A stretch of 64,000 nt of DNA from Cantharellus purpuraceus. Its lineage: Eukaryota > Basidiomycota > Agaricomycetes > Cantharellales > Hydnaceae. The translations under genes were made by a program, and so were the position numbers. The stretch's first letter is position 1, and every line of letters starts with the position of its first letter. The stretch lies in assembly GCA_025174535.1 (NCBI GenBank), contig JALBUN010000020.1:310001-374000 (forward strand). The letters are read 5' to 3'. The notes beneath the pieces were generated by a model. The model was given only the letters and a program-made list of their open reading frames with translations. It was not told where the DNA came from and ran no database searches. Below are positions 43,764 to 55,193 of this stretch, one piece after another.

Positions 43764-44305
43764 TGTCGGTTCGCTTAAGGAATAGATCCTATAAGCCTGC
43801 GCGCAACAGTCCTAGCAAACAGATGGTGTGTAATGCAGTTGTTCAGCACTCCGAAGATCAATCAGGTCGAGGGGTAGAGGTAGCACTGAGTAACAGGAAA
43901 GTGGAATAGTGCTCTGTGGTTGGATGAGGATGAGAGCAAAAGGTTGGTCCCGATGGCTGATCATGCTCTGTGACTGGATGACAATGGAGAGCCCAGTTGG
44001 GAGGTATGTGAAAGTTGGTTTCAGGAGAAGCGACCTCTCGGTGGTGGAGGGAAATCTGATTGTTGAACCAAGGTGCTTTACCTCAGTGTAGAGCTGATGG
44101 ATTGTGATGTAGAGCGTAGAGCGTGGACTTAGAGCGTGGACTTTGACTTTAGAGCATGGGCTGAAAACTTGTTGATTCCTCCCAAAGGTGAAAACTAGTG
44201 CCCTTTTATATACAAATCCCCAGGGCACAACAACACAATATGAGGAGCAAATGATGCAATATGATGCAAGAAATGCTGATCAAGCCAGCTGATGAAGCAT
44301 GTGAA
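43764..44305. repeat. Repeat F, copy 1
   Basis: TGTCGGTTCGCTTAAGG.. matches 62,265-62,834 over about 540 bp. The left boundary is sharp in both copies (TGTCRGTT) with different flanks; the right boundary is where the two diverge. Likely an LTR of an unidentified element; no target duplication was found. Confidence 0.55.
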
Positions 44306-44640
44306 TTTATTCATGAGGATCATCCAAGCCTCTGAGGCTGTGTCCATTCCATCAATTTCAGTTTGTTGTTCAGGTATTATGCATAAAAGAATTTGATTGT
44401 ACACTGTTATCTCTATCATGCCATTCAATGGTCTTCTGTGTAAGGGCGACATCCCCTGCATGCTGGACTCCACCAACAATTGTAATGGTCATATTGTCCT
44501 CATCTGGCAGTTCATCCATTCCCAGGATGGTAGCATATAGTCCCCTGTCTTGTGCTGTTGCAAGTAACTCTCATTTCCATGATACCCAGTTATCTCTACT
44601 CAACTTGGGTCTAATCTCTCTAAATTTGTGAATATCATGC
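44306..44640 (-). pseudogene. Copia gag fragment (UBN2-type)
   Basis: Minus-strand remnants RPKLSRDNWVSWK.., LLATAQDRGLYATILGMDEL and ..ILLCIIPEQQTEIDGMDTAS, EAWMILMNKF. These are the N-terminal gag helices of fungal copia elements, with frameshifts. No other copia domain is adjacent. Confidence 0.6.
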
Positions 44641-45463
44641 TTGGCAGGTGATTGTCCCATTGAAGAGTAGTGAGACTCTTAATCTGTTGTGTTATGAACT
44701 TGAGTGTGATGCCTTGCAAGGCCTGAAGTTGAGTAGATGTTGATTGGAATGCAGGTCATATTTTATTTTGGGAATTTTCAATGCAGAAATGAGTTCACAA
44801 ACTTATTGCTCTGCTGGGTGAAGTTTGGACCCACACAGACCCACAAAACTTTGCAGGAGTCAGCAGCTTCAAAGTCAGCAGAGTCACCTGATCAACTTCT
44901 GACCCAATCTGGTCACCACCCCCAGTAAACGCTCAATATCTTGGCAACCACAGCATCTCCTGACTCCACTTTTGGTGGAGAGTTCAACTGAAGCTGTGCA
45001 GGTGGTCCTGGGAAATGGAGTATTACCTGAGTTATTTGACTAATGGTGACTCATGCTATGACTCCTGTCATGACTCACACCATGAGTCAGAGCAAATCCA
45101 AGCAGCTCATTGGCTAGGAAACTACCCCTTTCTCACATATTCCACAGGCTTCCAGTAGTTTCCATCTATTAATAGGTAGAAGTTTCCAGTAGTATTAGTC
45201 AGCTCCTGTAAATACAATAAGGAGGCCATTTTACCTCTAAAATAATAACATTCTTCCCCATCATTTGCACATCAGTGCGACTAGAGTGACATACAGTGTC
45301 ATCCTCTATATCTCAGTACTGTATTCAATTGCACTCAAAGTAGTGATTGTCCTGCTTTGGGCACAAGTGTAGTATCTGCCTCACATGGCTACAAATCTAC
45401 AGGGTGAGATTGTCTGTCAATAGTCCTGCCATTAGTGCTCTTGTTTAAGTTACTAGTGTGTAC

Positions 45464-46575
45464 TGTTACGCACTAGGTCCGATTGGGGTTGGAGATTGGG
45501 TCGGAGGTTGGGTCGGAGTCGGAGCACGTCGTGGGGGTCGGAACGGACTTGGCTTCAGCTTATGTGCTGCGCCCTCACTAATACCGGTGTCTGAGATTTT
45601 GGAGATGGAGTATGACTTACAGAGTTAGGATCGGACTTAGGAGCTAGGCGTGATTCAATATTCAAACTGGGGAATGGAGTCCCCAGTCGGCAACTTAGAC
45701 ACTTGTTCAGAAATACATCAAATATGTATATACAACCCATTTCCTCAAATTTTATATAATATACTTATATTAAAACATATTTTGATATTTCATATATGAT
45801 TCTCAAATTTATATAATTTACTTAGATTTAAAACATATTTTGATATTTTGACATGATTCTCAAAAATAATTCTTTTTTTTTCATTTACCAGTGGCAACTG
45901 CTTCAAGGGAATATTCTACTCCTGCTACACTTAATTTCTTTCACTCATTCTTTCTTATACTATACTGGTCAAATAATCTAATGTACCTTGAATCCTCACC
46001 TGGCATTTGTATATCTAAATATTCTCTATTATACCAATAATATTAATATATACATTACTGTTATATTCATATAAATAATTATGTTCAAACATCTTATCTT
46101 TTAAAGTTTATTAAAATATGAAATATATATTTATATTTATAAAAATTTAAGATATTAAAAAAAACTCAGATATCCAAAATCTTTAAAGATATCCAGATTG
46201 TAACTCCCTATTTTTATGATCATTATTAAAATTCTGATGTACATCTTTGTATACATCAGAATATTGTATAACAGCATCCTTCTGAACAAGCGTCTTAAAT
46301 ACATATTTGGAATCTAATAATAATTACTCCGGTGATGGGTCTCTGAGGCCGACGGCCTTACATGAGTATGTCCGAGTCTGATGGGGATGGATCCAGGTTC
46401 CTATGGTGATGCTGATGCATCAATTGGAACCGGAGATGGATGGGCAGAATTGGCGGTGACAATCGGACAGGAAAAAGGAGACGTAGCGGTTTCCAAATGG
46501 AGTATAGATTTCATATGCGCAGGGATCTGAGGGGATCAGACGGGGATCTGGGCGTTAATGAATATAGTCTTAACA
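45464..46575 (-). repeat. LTR-A of A2 (3' LTR in pol sense) with MITE
   Basis: 515 bp of LTR plus the 597-bp MITE 3 and its TTA duplication. ATATTCAAACTG at 45,658-45,669 reads CAGTTTGAATAT in pol sense and equals the 12-nt sequence at the presumed primer-binding site (54,043-54,054). Confidence 0.9.
45698..46294 (+). mobile_element. MITE copy 3 (597 bp, divergent)
   Basis: GACACTTGTTCAG../..TGAACAAGCGTC with TTA duplicated. The empty site is visible in the right LTR of the same element (near 54,286). It has inserted into the TATTTAA motif of the LTR. Confidence 0.92.
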
Positions 46576-46677
46576 GTATCTCTCCATTTAAGGCCGAGCC
46601 CCTGAGGCCTCATATCCGTGGATTGAATAGGTGAGATGATTGGGCGCGGTCGGAGTTATACTGGGGGTCTGGAGACA

Positions 46678-46685
46678 TATAAAAG
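46678..46685 (+). promoter_or_regulatory. TATA box of the antisense ORF (A2)
   Basis: TATAAAAG, 39 nt before the ATG at 46,717. The same spacing occurs in A1 and A3. Confidence 0.5.
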
Positions 46686-46716
46686 GAGGGGCATGATTGA
46701 GGTCTTATCCTCAACG

Positions 46717-48483
46717 ATGTCAAACCCTTTGGCAAGCATGAGTGTGGCTGAGCTCAAGCAGTTGCTCCTGGCCTGATGGAAGGAAGAGGAAGAGGAGCAG
46801 AGATGGAAGGAGGAGGAGGAGGCAGAACGGAGATGGAAGGAGGAGGAGGAGGCGGAACGGAAATGAAAGGAGGAGGAGGAGGCGGAACGGAGATGGAAGG
46901 AGGAGGAGGAGGCAGAATGGAGATGGAAGGAGGAGGAGGAGGCGGAATGGAGACAGAAGGAGGAGGAGGAGGCGGAACGGAGATGGAAGGAAGAGGAGGC
47001 GGAACGGAGGTGGAAGGAGGAGGAGGAGGAACAACGGAAAGAAGCGGCAAAAACGGAACGGAGAAGGAAAGAGGAGGAAGCGAAGGCAGAGAGGGCCTGC
47101 AAGGTGAAGGAACTTGCGGCAGCGATGGAGGCTGCAAGACTGAAGGAAGTGGAGGAGCAGGTGCACGAGTTAGAGGCGGCCATGGAGGTAGAGGAGGAGG
47201 TGACTGGGGCAGGGAAGACCAGTCACCCAGGAAGTCCGAGCGTGCCCATACGGCCAGGGACCCCAGAAGTCACCATCATCTCTGTTACACGGACGGAGGC
47301 GACTCGTTCAAGGATGGTCACTGCAGAGGACTCACCGTTATGTCTGTGGGCATGGCCTTTATTTGAGTTGGGGGCAGCTGAGGAAGACGATGCAGTGGAG
47401 GCAGAGAGGGTGGAGGTGGAAGCGGATCCCGATGCCAATATGGAGCTCGACGCAAATGCGGAGCCCGAGGTGGGCGTGGATGTTGGGACGGATGCGGAGC
47501 CGGATCCTACTTCAAATTCCTACAAGGAGATGGCTTGGGTAGCTGCGGTCGAGGCTCGCAAAAGAGCGGAGCTCTATGCCGCTACCACCAAGAAGAACCT
47601 CAACGTCGCGATCTTTTCACTGAAGGCCTACCCGAGTGCTGATATGGAGAAGTGGGAGGCGGACCAGAGGGTCATATGGTGCAAGGCGGAGAGTCATGTG
47701 TTGGCGACCTGTAAGAAGGAGCTGCGTGTCGCGAGGTCAGTGATCCAGCTTCGCAAGCGCGAGATGGAGAAGGCGGCAGCAGAACAGCAGGACAAGGAGG
47801 AGGAGAGGGAATGCTTGGAGGCCGCAGTGAGGAGGGGCGGACCACCCAAGGCTCTGGCTGCAACGGAGCCATTTGGCGGACCTGGCGTAACTTGCGACTT
47901 ATGTTGTGATGCGGGTGTGGAGTGCGTGTGGCCTACCAGCCCAACTCGCCGCCTTCGGTCCTGCGATCATTGTCGGGGTCGGAAAGGAGGGTGTAGGGTT
48001 GATGGAAAGTTCAATCCCTGGAGTTGGTGGAGCGTCAAGCCCCAACTAGTGGTACAAGGAGGGGCAGAGAAGGAATCGGAGGGTCGTCCAACCAAAAAGA
48101 GGCAGACTGAGACGGGTGCTGTAGCAGCCGGGGGTAGCGGCGTCGGATTGGAAGGGGCAATGACCGGTGCAGGTACGGGGTGCGTCTCTGCGCCCAATAG
48201 CACCGTGGGCCAGCTTATCAAGCTGGTTAACCTGCAGTTGGAGCACCTTCGGCGGACAGAGGGGTTGTTAGTAGACTTGGTGAGGATGATGAAATGGAAG
48301 GAGGTTCTGGAGGGTTGTCGGACAGCTGAGTTACGTCGGTTGCGGAAGTTCATGGCCCCGTTGGATGAGGATTTGGACATGGGAGATGAGAAGGATTGGG
48401 TGTCGGATGTAGAGAGTGATGAGGAGTCGGAGATGGAGCCTGAGGTAGATAAGGAAAAGGGGAAAAGGAAACGCGATGTATAA
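46717..48483 (+). pseudogene. Antisense ORF of gypsy A2: coiled coil plus Zn2Cys6-like cluster
   Basis: 589 codons on the strand opposite to pol, between the end of pol and the 3' LTR. Stops at codon 20 (TGA for CGA in A3) and at 46,864-46,866 (TGA for TGG) are single transitions; the last 459 codons (47,104 on) are uninterrupted. Layout: short start MSNPLASMSV, about eight RWKEEEEAER-type repeats, a coiled coil, an acidic linker, a second helical region (KKELRVARSVIQLRKREME), and at 47,892-47,994 a cysteine pattern C-x2-C-x6-C-x12-C-x2-C-x6-C whose second half carries the basic residues (CRGRKGGC). An acidic segment and the basic end KGKRKRDV, a likely nuclear signal, follow. The cysteine spacing fits the fungal Zn2Cys6 DNA-binding class. 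Plant gypsy elements such as Grande and RIRE2 have antisense ORFs in this place; the protein here is unlike anything I can name. Confidence 0.75.
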
Positions 48484-48551
48484 GATAAGGATGAAAATGA
48501 TTATAAATTTTGGAATGGAGAAAGAATGAGGCAGAGTGATATTCCTTTGGA

Positions 48552-48576
48552 TTTTTTTTTTTTTTTTTTTTTTTTT
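48552..48576 (+). repeat. Run of 25 T between the convergent ORFs of A2
   Basis: A pure T tract in the short gap where the antisense ORF and pol end face each other. A1 has no such run at the same place. Confidence 0.9.
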
Positions 48577-48654
48577 GAGCAGGCTGGTAATTTCCCTTGA
48601 CTTGTAATAAAGTGGTGATGTGAATTAGCGTTAGTAATCAAACTTAAAGATTCA

Positions 48655-51480
48655 TAAGAGGGCCAGGTTTGTCTGGATAAGCGGAGTGAAAATCAGAGAC
48701 GGATTTGGATGCGTGATCGAGTTCGGATGCGGAGATCCATGAAGACTCTTCATCAGTGCCTTTGTATCCAGTCCATTTGACTAAGTACTGGAGCTTGCAC
48801 TTGTATCAACGGTCGATCTTCAAGTCCAGGATCTCCGAGATCTCATATTCATTGTCTCCTTCGATGATAATCGGGGGAGGTGGGGGTTGCGTGCGACCAG
48901 AGATCTCATTTGTAGTAGTGGGTTCGAGCATTGATATATGGAAGACCGGATGAACTGCTTGGAAGTGGTCTGGGAGGTGGAGGGTGAAAGACCTGCTGCC
49001 CGTGCGAGCAATGACCTCATAAGGACCTAAGTATTTCTCAGAGAGTTTCTTTGATGGATGGGTGGTCCGGAAGTGTTCAGCCTTAACGAATACTTTGTCT
49101 CCCATTTGCAGGTCTGGAGCCAGAATGTGGCGTCAGTCTGCGGAGACTTGATATTGTTTCTGAGCATTGGAGATGGTCTCTTGGAGATGTTGGTGTAGTT
49201 GATTGAGGTCGGTTACAAATTGGTGGGCTTTGGTGGAGGCAAGTTCCTTCTCAGGGTGGACAGAGATGTTTGGATGGTAGCCTTTATTAGCAAAGAACGG
49301 AGAGATGCCGGTAGTCGCATTTGGAGTGTTGTTGTAGGCAAACTCTGCGATCAGAAGTAGGTCAGCCCAGTTGTCTTGTTGATAGTTACAATAGATTCGG
49401 AGGTATTGTTCCAGGGACTGATTCATTCGTTCCATTTGTCCATCTCCTTCAGGGTGGTATCTGGAGGTAAAATGGAGCTTCATGTCGAGAGCCTTTCCTA
49501 ATGTGCGGAAGAAGGAGGACATGAACTCCGAACCCCGATCGGACATGACATGCAACGGGACTCCGTGTTTAGAGAATATATGGAGAACAAACAATTTAGC
49601 TAGTGAGGCGGAGGTGATGGTGTCATGCATCGGAATGAATAGGGACTGTTTGGTGAACCTGTCAACAATCACGAGTATGGTGTCATATCCAAGCGATGGG
49701 GGGAGCTTCTCTATGAAATCCATGGAGATGGAGTTCCATGGTTGCTCTGGGATCAGAAGTTGTTTGAGCGTTCTGTAGGGTTTGTGCCTTTGCGATTTTG
49801 AGCGCATACATGTGGTGCAGGAGTTACAGTAGTGTTGAATGTATTCCTGCATTTTTGGCCATATGTAGTCTCATCGGATTAATCCTTGTGTGTGATTTTG
49901 CCCGAAGTGGCCGGAGATCAGGTGATCATGATAATACTGCAAAACTTGGAGTTGGAGGCCGTTGGCGTCGGGGACATATATCTGGTTGTTGTGTTGGAGG
50001 TGTCCTTCGGGGTCAAGTGACCATTTCGGATTGGAAGGGTTGTCCAAGTGTTTAACCGCAACAGGATCAGATCGGAGTGATGAGCAGATGTCGGAGCGGA
50101 GTTGGTCGATGTCCATAATGGTGACAGCTCAGAGGGTGGGAGTCATGAGGGTGGATGCTATAGGGACGATACCAGCTGCTCGTTAGTAAACACAGGACGA
50201 AAGTTGTGGGGGTTTACAGTGGCATAGTCGCTATTTCCCTCTTTAGGGTAGACGTCCCATCGTCTAGTTAACGCATCGGGCTTTGCTCCGAGTCGACCAG
50301 GATGGAAATGGATAATGAGGTTGAACTGAGATAGGTACTCGGACCATCGGACCTGTCTCCAGGTGAGCAGTTTCATTGTAGAGAAGTATTCCAAGTTCTT
50401 GTGGTCCATTATGACGTCTACCGGATTGGAGGGACCCTCAAGGTAGTGTCTCCATATCCGGAAGGCTTCATATATGGCAAGGAGCTCTTTGTCATGGACG
50501 TCAGTTCGGGGGGCATGAATGTACATGAGTGAAAAGCGATCGGGTGGACTTGTCCGTCATCTGGGGAGATGATGGACAGGATCGCGGCAAGTGCATAGTT
50601 GGAGGCGTCGGTCTCTAATAGGATGGGAACGTCTGGAATCCAATGAGTCAGTATCGGAGCGGAAGTAAAGGCCTTTTTCAAGGTCTCAAAACTCTGTCTA
50701 CATTCATCAGTGAAATTCCATTGGATACCCTTCCTAGTGAGTTGGGTGAGCGGAACAGTGATATCAGAGTAGCCATGAATAAAGTGGTGGTAGAAGTTGG
50801 CGAACCTGAGGAAGGACTGTATGTCCTTGACTTTCCGAGGTTCTGGCCATTCCTGTATGGCTCTGATTTTGTCATCGGACATTGTTAACCCTGCCGGGGA
50901 GAGGATATAGCCTAGGTATTCAACCGAGTCGGAGTGAAATTCGCATTTGTCAGCGTGGGTGAAGAGGCCATGCTTTTGGAGACATAGGAGTACCTCTCAG
51001 ACATGTGTCTGATGTTCTTCTTTGTTGTCCGAATATACCAGAATGTCGTCTAAGTAAACGAGGACAGTCACATCGAGAAGGTCAGCGAAGGTATCATTCA
51101 TGAACCTCTGGAAAGTGGCCGGAGCATTGGTTAGACCAAAGGGCATGACGCACCACTCGAAAGATCCATATCGTGTGCGGAAGGTTGTTTTCCATTTGTC
51201 GCCTTCTCAGATATGGACTAGATGGTAGGCATGTCGGAGGTCTATTTTGGAGTAGATCTTAGCCTTTCGAGGACTCTCAAGTAGGTCTGCAGTGCGGGGT
51301 ATCGGGTATCGGTCTTTCTTGGTGATTTTGTTGAGTCCATGGAAGTCGACGCATAGATGGAGTGATCTGTCCTTTTTGCGGACAAATAGGACCAGAGCTC
51401 CATGAGGAGATAGGGATGGGTGGATGAAGCCTGTGGCCAAGTTCTCGTCTATGAATGTTCGGAGGGCCAATAGCTCTTTT
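48655..51480 (-). pseudogene. Gypsy A2 pol: RT, RNase H, integrase, chromodomain
   Basis: Minus-strand pol. RT lies at 51,470-50,890 ([25 protein letters not shown] at about 51,065-51,030). RNase H lies at 50,882-50,158 (LLETDASNYALAAILS). The integrase zinc region is at 49,900-49,780 (HDHLISGHFGQNH, then YCNSCTTCMRSK). The integrase core is at 49,770-49,133 with D in MDFIEKLPPS, D in SDRGSEF and E in EGDGQMERMNQ, and a chromodomain is near 48,880-48,660 (EISEILDLKIDR, LVKWTGY). It is broken by a few stops and frame changes; the integrase keeps a 239-residue open frame with all three catalytic acids. It would copy and insert the element, with chromodomain-guided targeting. Confidence 0.85.
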
Positions 51481-51566
51481 TGTGATAGTGAGTAGATAGG
51501 GCCAAGCGGAGGGGTGGAGTTGTTGTCCAGTTTGATCTTGAGATCGTATGGTCAGTGTTCCGCTAG

Positions 51567-52131
51567 GACGCTTGTTCGGAATCATGTCAGTATACAATAT
51601 TCTGATGTATAGGAGATATACATCAGGATTTCAATGATACATAAAGCCAGGGAGTTACAATTTGGATATCTTAAAAGATTTCGGATGTGTGAAATTTTCA
51701 TAAATATAAACATATATTCTATATTTTAATAAACTTTAAAAGATAAGATATTTGGTTGAGATGAACATAATCATTTACATGGATATAATAGGAATGTATG
51801 TATTAATATAATTGGTATTATATAGGGTATTTAGATATACAAATACCAGGTGGGGACTAAAGATAGTTCAAATTATGTTACAAGTATTGTATAAGAAAGA
51901 ATCAATGATATTTGGATGTTCCTTCAAGAGAGTTGCCACCACTAAATGGGGAAAAAACAATTATTTTTGAGAATTATGCCAAAATATCACAATATGTTTT
52001 AATCTAGTATATTGTGTAAAATTTGAGAATCATGTTGAAATATGAAAATAAGTTTGAATTGAAGTGTATTGTATAAAATTTGAGGAAAATAGGTTGTACA
52101 TATGTATTTGTTGTATTTCTGAATAAGCGTC
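51567..52131 (-). mobile_element. MITE copy 4 (565 bp)
   Basis: GACGCTTGTTCGG../..GAATAAGCGTC, TAG on both sides. The same site is empty in A4 (near 40,852, TGCTAGAGAGTC). Confidence 0.95.
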
Positions 52132-52745
52132 TAGGGAGTTGGCTTTAGACTTGCTGAACACATCGGTGAACTCATGATACTCCTTGGGAACCATAGAGAG
52201 GTCCGGTGGAGTGGATCGGGCAGAACAAGCAGCGAGGAATATCGGATCGGAGAGGTGAACCTGGAATGTGTGAGAACCATCCAGTTTGCTTAGTCTGGCA
52301 AAGACCATAGCATCCACCATCAATATGAACGGAGGGGTAGACGGAGTATCTATCGGAGCAGAGTCAGCAGAGGCGGAAGATAATTTTGCACCTAAAGTTG
52401 CTGATGATGTTGGGGATGACACAGCCTGTACTGGAGAACGGAATGTGATATGGCCCAATGCCCAGTTAATCAATGGATTGTAGCGGGTGAGCCAGTTATG
52501 TCCAAGAACCACAGAACAGCTGGAGTCAAGCGGAGTAACATAGAATGTAAGGTTCTGGATTTCTCTGACAGAAAAACGGATAGACAAATCTATAGCTCGT
52601 GAAATAACAGCATTAGTAGTGCCGTCAAATAATCGGAGTGGTATCGGAGTTATGGTGTATGTATGGAGTTTATGTAAATCGGAAAAAGAGGAATCGAGGA
52701 AACAATGAGTAGAACCAGAGTCAATTAATGCTTGAATAGCGGTAT
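52132..52745 (-). pseudogene. Gypsy A2 aspartic protease region
   Basis: The active-site motif LIDSGSTHCFLD lies at about 52,740-52,697 in minus sense. The flap/C-terminal part (NLTFYVTPLDSSCSVVLGHNWL) is in an open frame 52,587-52,132. A MITE separates it from RT. It processes the Gag-Pol polyprotein. Short breaks occur between the two parts. Confidence 0.75.
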
Positions 52746-52924
52746 CGGGAATGGAGTCGGAGTGGATGAGGAGGGTAAGGGAGTCGGAGTGGGAAAGAGC
52801 GGATGCATTCAGGTGGACCTTGTTTGCCGTACGGGGAGTACCAATGCAGCCCTCAGCCCATACGGAGGCTATAGGACTGCTTACTATTTTTTTTGGTCCA
52901 TTGCTTTAGCGTTGGACTTGTCTG

Positions 52925-54066
52925 TCATGGCATTGGCGGCGCAGCCCTTTGCCTTTGCTGCAGATGAGGTTGCCTTATTGCAATCCTTGGCTTGGTGACC
53001 AGGCTTTCCACAGAACAGACAGAGGTTGTTGTCCATGCGGCACTGGCGTTCCTGCTGGGTAAGTTTTCCATCCTTTCCCAGCTTGGTGGAGAGGTCCGGA
53101 GTACTCTTGCGAGCTCCAGAGTTATTGCTGGTGCCAGAGTTGTTCTGCCCGGAACCGGAAGCGGCAGCGTTACCAGTGTTTGATTTCTGGCCTGAATTGG
53201 CGGTGGCCCGCTTATCAGACCCTTTGTTGGACTTTGGGGTCTTGTCCGATGATTTGTCCGATTTGTTGTTGGCTGAATTTTCATGGGAGACCTCAGATTG
53301 ACATTCTCAATAACAGGCGTCAATGGATTGGGCGAGCTTGCGGAGGGTAGCCAAAGTATCCGGCTTACTGATGTGTGATATCTCGTCCTTGATGTGGGAT
53401 GGGAGTCCAACGTAAAATTGGCGTCAGAGTGCGGCGTTGCCCCAAATGGACTTTTGGAGCTAGCTGCTGGAAACTCACAATGTATTTTGCGATTTTGTGA
53501 TTTTCCTTCATCTGAAGTCGATTGAGTTCATTCTCGGCATCGGCCTTGGGGTTGTATGGACCAAAATTGGTCCGAAGTTTGGAGATGAAGTCGGAGTAGT
53601 CCTCTGACCATATCGGGTCATTGGAGTCATCCATGAGTGCTGGCTTGAAGTAGTCCAGTGCGGTGCCCTTGAGATAGGACATGGTGAAGGTAACCTTCGC
53701 CCGATCGGATGTGAATGCAGGGCGATCGCAGAAATTCAACCGGCATTGCACCAAGAACGGCTGGAGTTTGCGCAGATCAGAGCCATCGAATGGGTCGGGT
53801 TCTCGGACCTTGGTCCAGGACTTAGGGGCTTGTGGGTTACAGATGCTGCTAGCGAGCAGGGAGATGGCTTGCGCCAGATTTGGAGAGGGCAGGGTGTCGT
53901 CTTCTTCATTGACGGCCTCTATGTGGTCCGTCGGTTCTTCGACGACCTTGGGGATGGTGTCGATGCTGGGGGCGGGTCCCTCGACAATTCGTGCGCGTTC
54001 AGAATTGGCAGTGGATCGTGGCATTGGTAGGAGTGAGTATGGCAGTTTGAATATACTGCTACGCAC
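52925..54066 (-). pseudogene. Gypsy A2 gag
   Basis: Open from 54,066 to 53,365 with an acidic N-terminus (DHIEAVNEEDDTL), FDGSDLRKLQPFLVQCRLNF and YLKGTALDYFKPALMD. A frameshift near 53,440 follows, then a linker and the CCHC knuckle (CLFCGKPGHQAKDC near 53,020-52,980). Structural particle protein and RNA binding. It starts almost at the LTR boundary, which leaves a very short leader. Confidence 0.8.
54041..54056 (-). promoter_or_regulatory. Candidate self-priming site of gypsy A
   Basis: Immediately after the 5' LTR in pol sense the element reads GTATATTCAAACTGCC. It does not begin with TGG as tRNA-primed elements do. Its complement CAGTTTGAATAT occurs in the LTR about 30 nt after a TATA-like TATTTAAG, where the RNA 5' end would lie. 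Tf1-type elements prime in this way from their own RNA end. Confidence 0.45.
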
Positions 54067-54571
54067 TAGGTCCGATTGGGGTTGGAGATTGGGTCGGAGG
54101 TTGGGTCAGAGTCAGAGCACATTGTGGGGGTCAGAACGGACTTGGCTTCAGCTTATGTGCTGCGCCCTCACTAATACCGGTGTCTGAGATTCCGGAGACG
54201 GAGTACGACTTACAGAGTTAGGATCAGACTTAGGAGCTAGGCGTGATTCGATATTTGAACTGGGGAATGGAGTCCCCAGTCGGGCAACTTAAATACATAT
54301 TTGAAATCTAATAATAATTACTCCGGTGATGGGTCTCCAAGGCCGACGGCCTTACATGAGTATGTCCGAGTCCGATGGGGATGGATGTCTGGGTTCCTAT
54401 GGTGATGCTGATGCATCAATTGGAACCGGAGACGGATGGGCGGAATTGGCGGTGACAATCGGACAGGAAAATGGAGACATAGCGGTTTCCAAATGGAGTA
54501 TAGATTTCATATGCGCAGGGATCTGAGGGGATCGGACGGGGATCTGGGTGTTAATGAATATAGTCATAACA
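54057..54571 (-). repeat. LTR-A of A2 (5' LTR in pol sense)
   Basis: TGCTACGCAC..GTCATAACA, 515 bp, without MITE. It gives the empty site for MITE 3. Confidence 0.92.
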
Positions 54572-54983
54572 TGTACTGCCTTCGCAAAGCATTAGAATCT
54601 TGAACTCATGTGAAGCAGTTGCTAGACTACTTCACACATTGCTGTTACCTGCTTCAGAGTGTCACTGGTTGGACAGTTAGATCATCCACCTACTTCCTCT
54701 AGCCTCTAAGTGCATTCCCCTCTTTTCAGAATATCTGGACCCCTAAGTGTCTGTGAACTCTAGACTCTGGAAGTCATATTCATTCTCTACTGCTAAGAAA
54801 TGTATTACCTTTCTGCATATTGTCTCATTGACCATTACAATGGATTGTAACCAAAGTACAAACATTAAAACATTTCTGGAGTTGTGCTGCAGTAGGATTT
54901 GATATTCTTCTCAGCTGTTCATTCATGGAATTGTGATGATTTAGAGTTTTCCTTAACACCATAATTTTGTGGATTCCAAAACA

Positions 54984-55193
54984 CTGGATCTCTGATCCAA
55001 CTCCATACTCCTGAATTCTGAAATATTGGACCAATGATCCAAGGAGGAGCAACACACATGTTGAAGCCAAGTCCACTTGATCTGACTCAATAGTTATCAC
55101 CACTCTGTCTCTGGTTGAACTAGAACAGTCAAGTCCCTTTCCATACATCTCTAGTCTCCAAAACTCTGGTTACTCCTTTGAACCCCATGTAAC
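54984..55193 (+). repeat. LTR-B fragment in opposite orientation to its neighbour
   Basis: Reverse-complement match to about 55,210-55,405. Together they form an inverted pair around the start of LTR-B at 55,194. Confidence 0.7.

Larger units (their letters stand above)
45464..54571 (-). mobile_element. Gypsy family A copy A2, complete element (9,108 bp)
   Basis: Bounded by TGTTACGCAC.. and ..GTCATAACA, with the 5-bp duplication TGTAC at 45,459-45,463 and 54,572-54,576 inside LTR-C. It contains two LTR-A, gag, protease, RT, RNase H, integrase and chromodomain on the minus strand, an antisense ORF on the + strand and two MITEs. Without MITEs it is about 7.9 kb. Both LTRs are about 515 bp (the left one carries a MITE). 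Several nonsense changes, mostly transitions, make it inactive now. Confidence 0.93.
44756..54983 (+). repeat. LTR-C copy 2, split by element A2
   Basis: Left part 44,756-45,463, right part 54,577-54,983; together they match 7,214-8,529. The A2 insertion at TGTAC separates them. The 5' end is truncated relative to C1, most of the TGACTCA array is shortened, and the TATA is lost. Confidence 0.85.
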
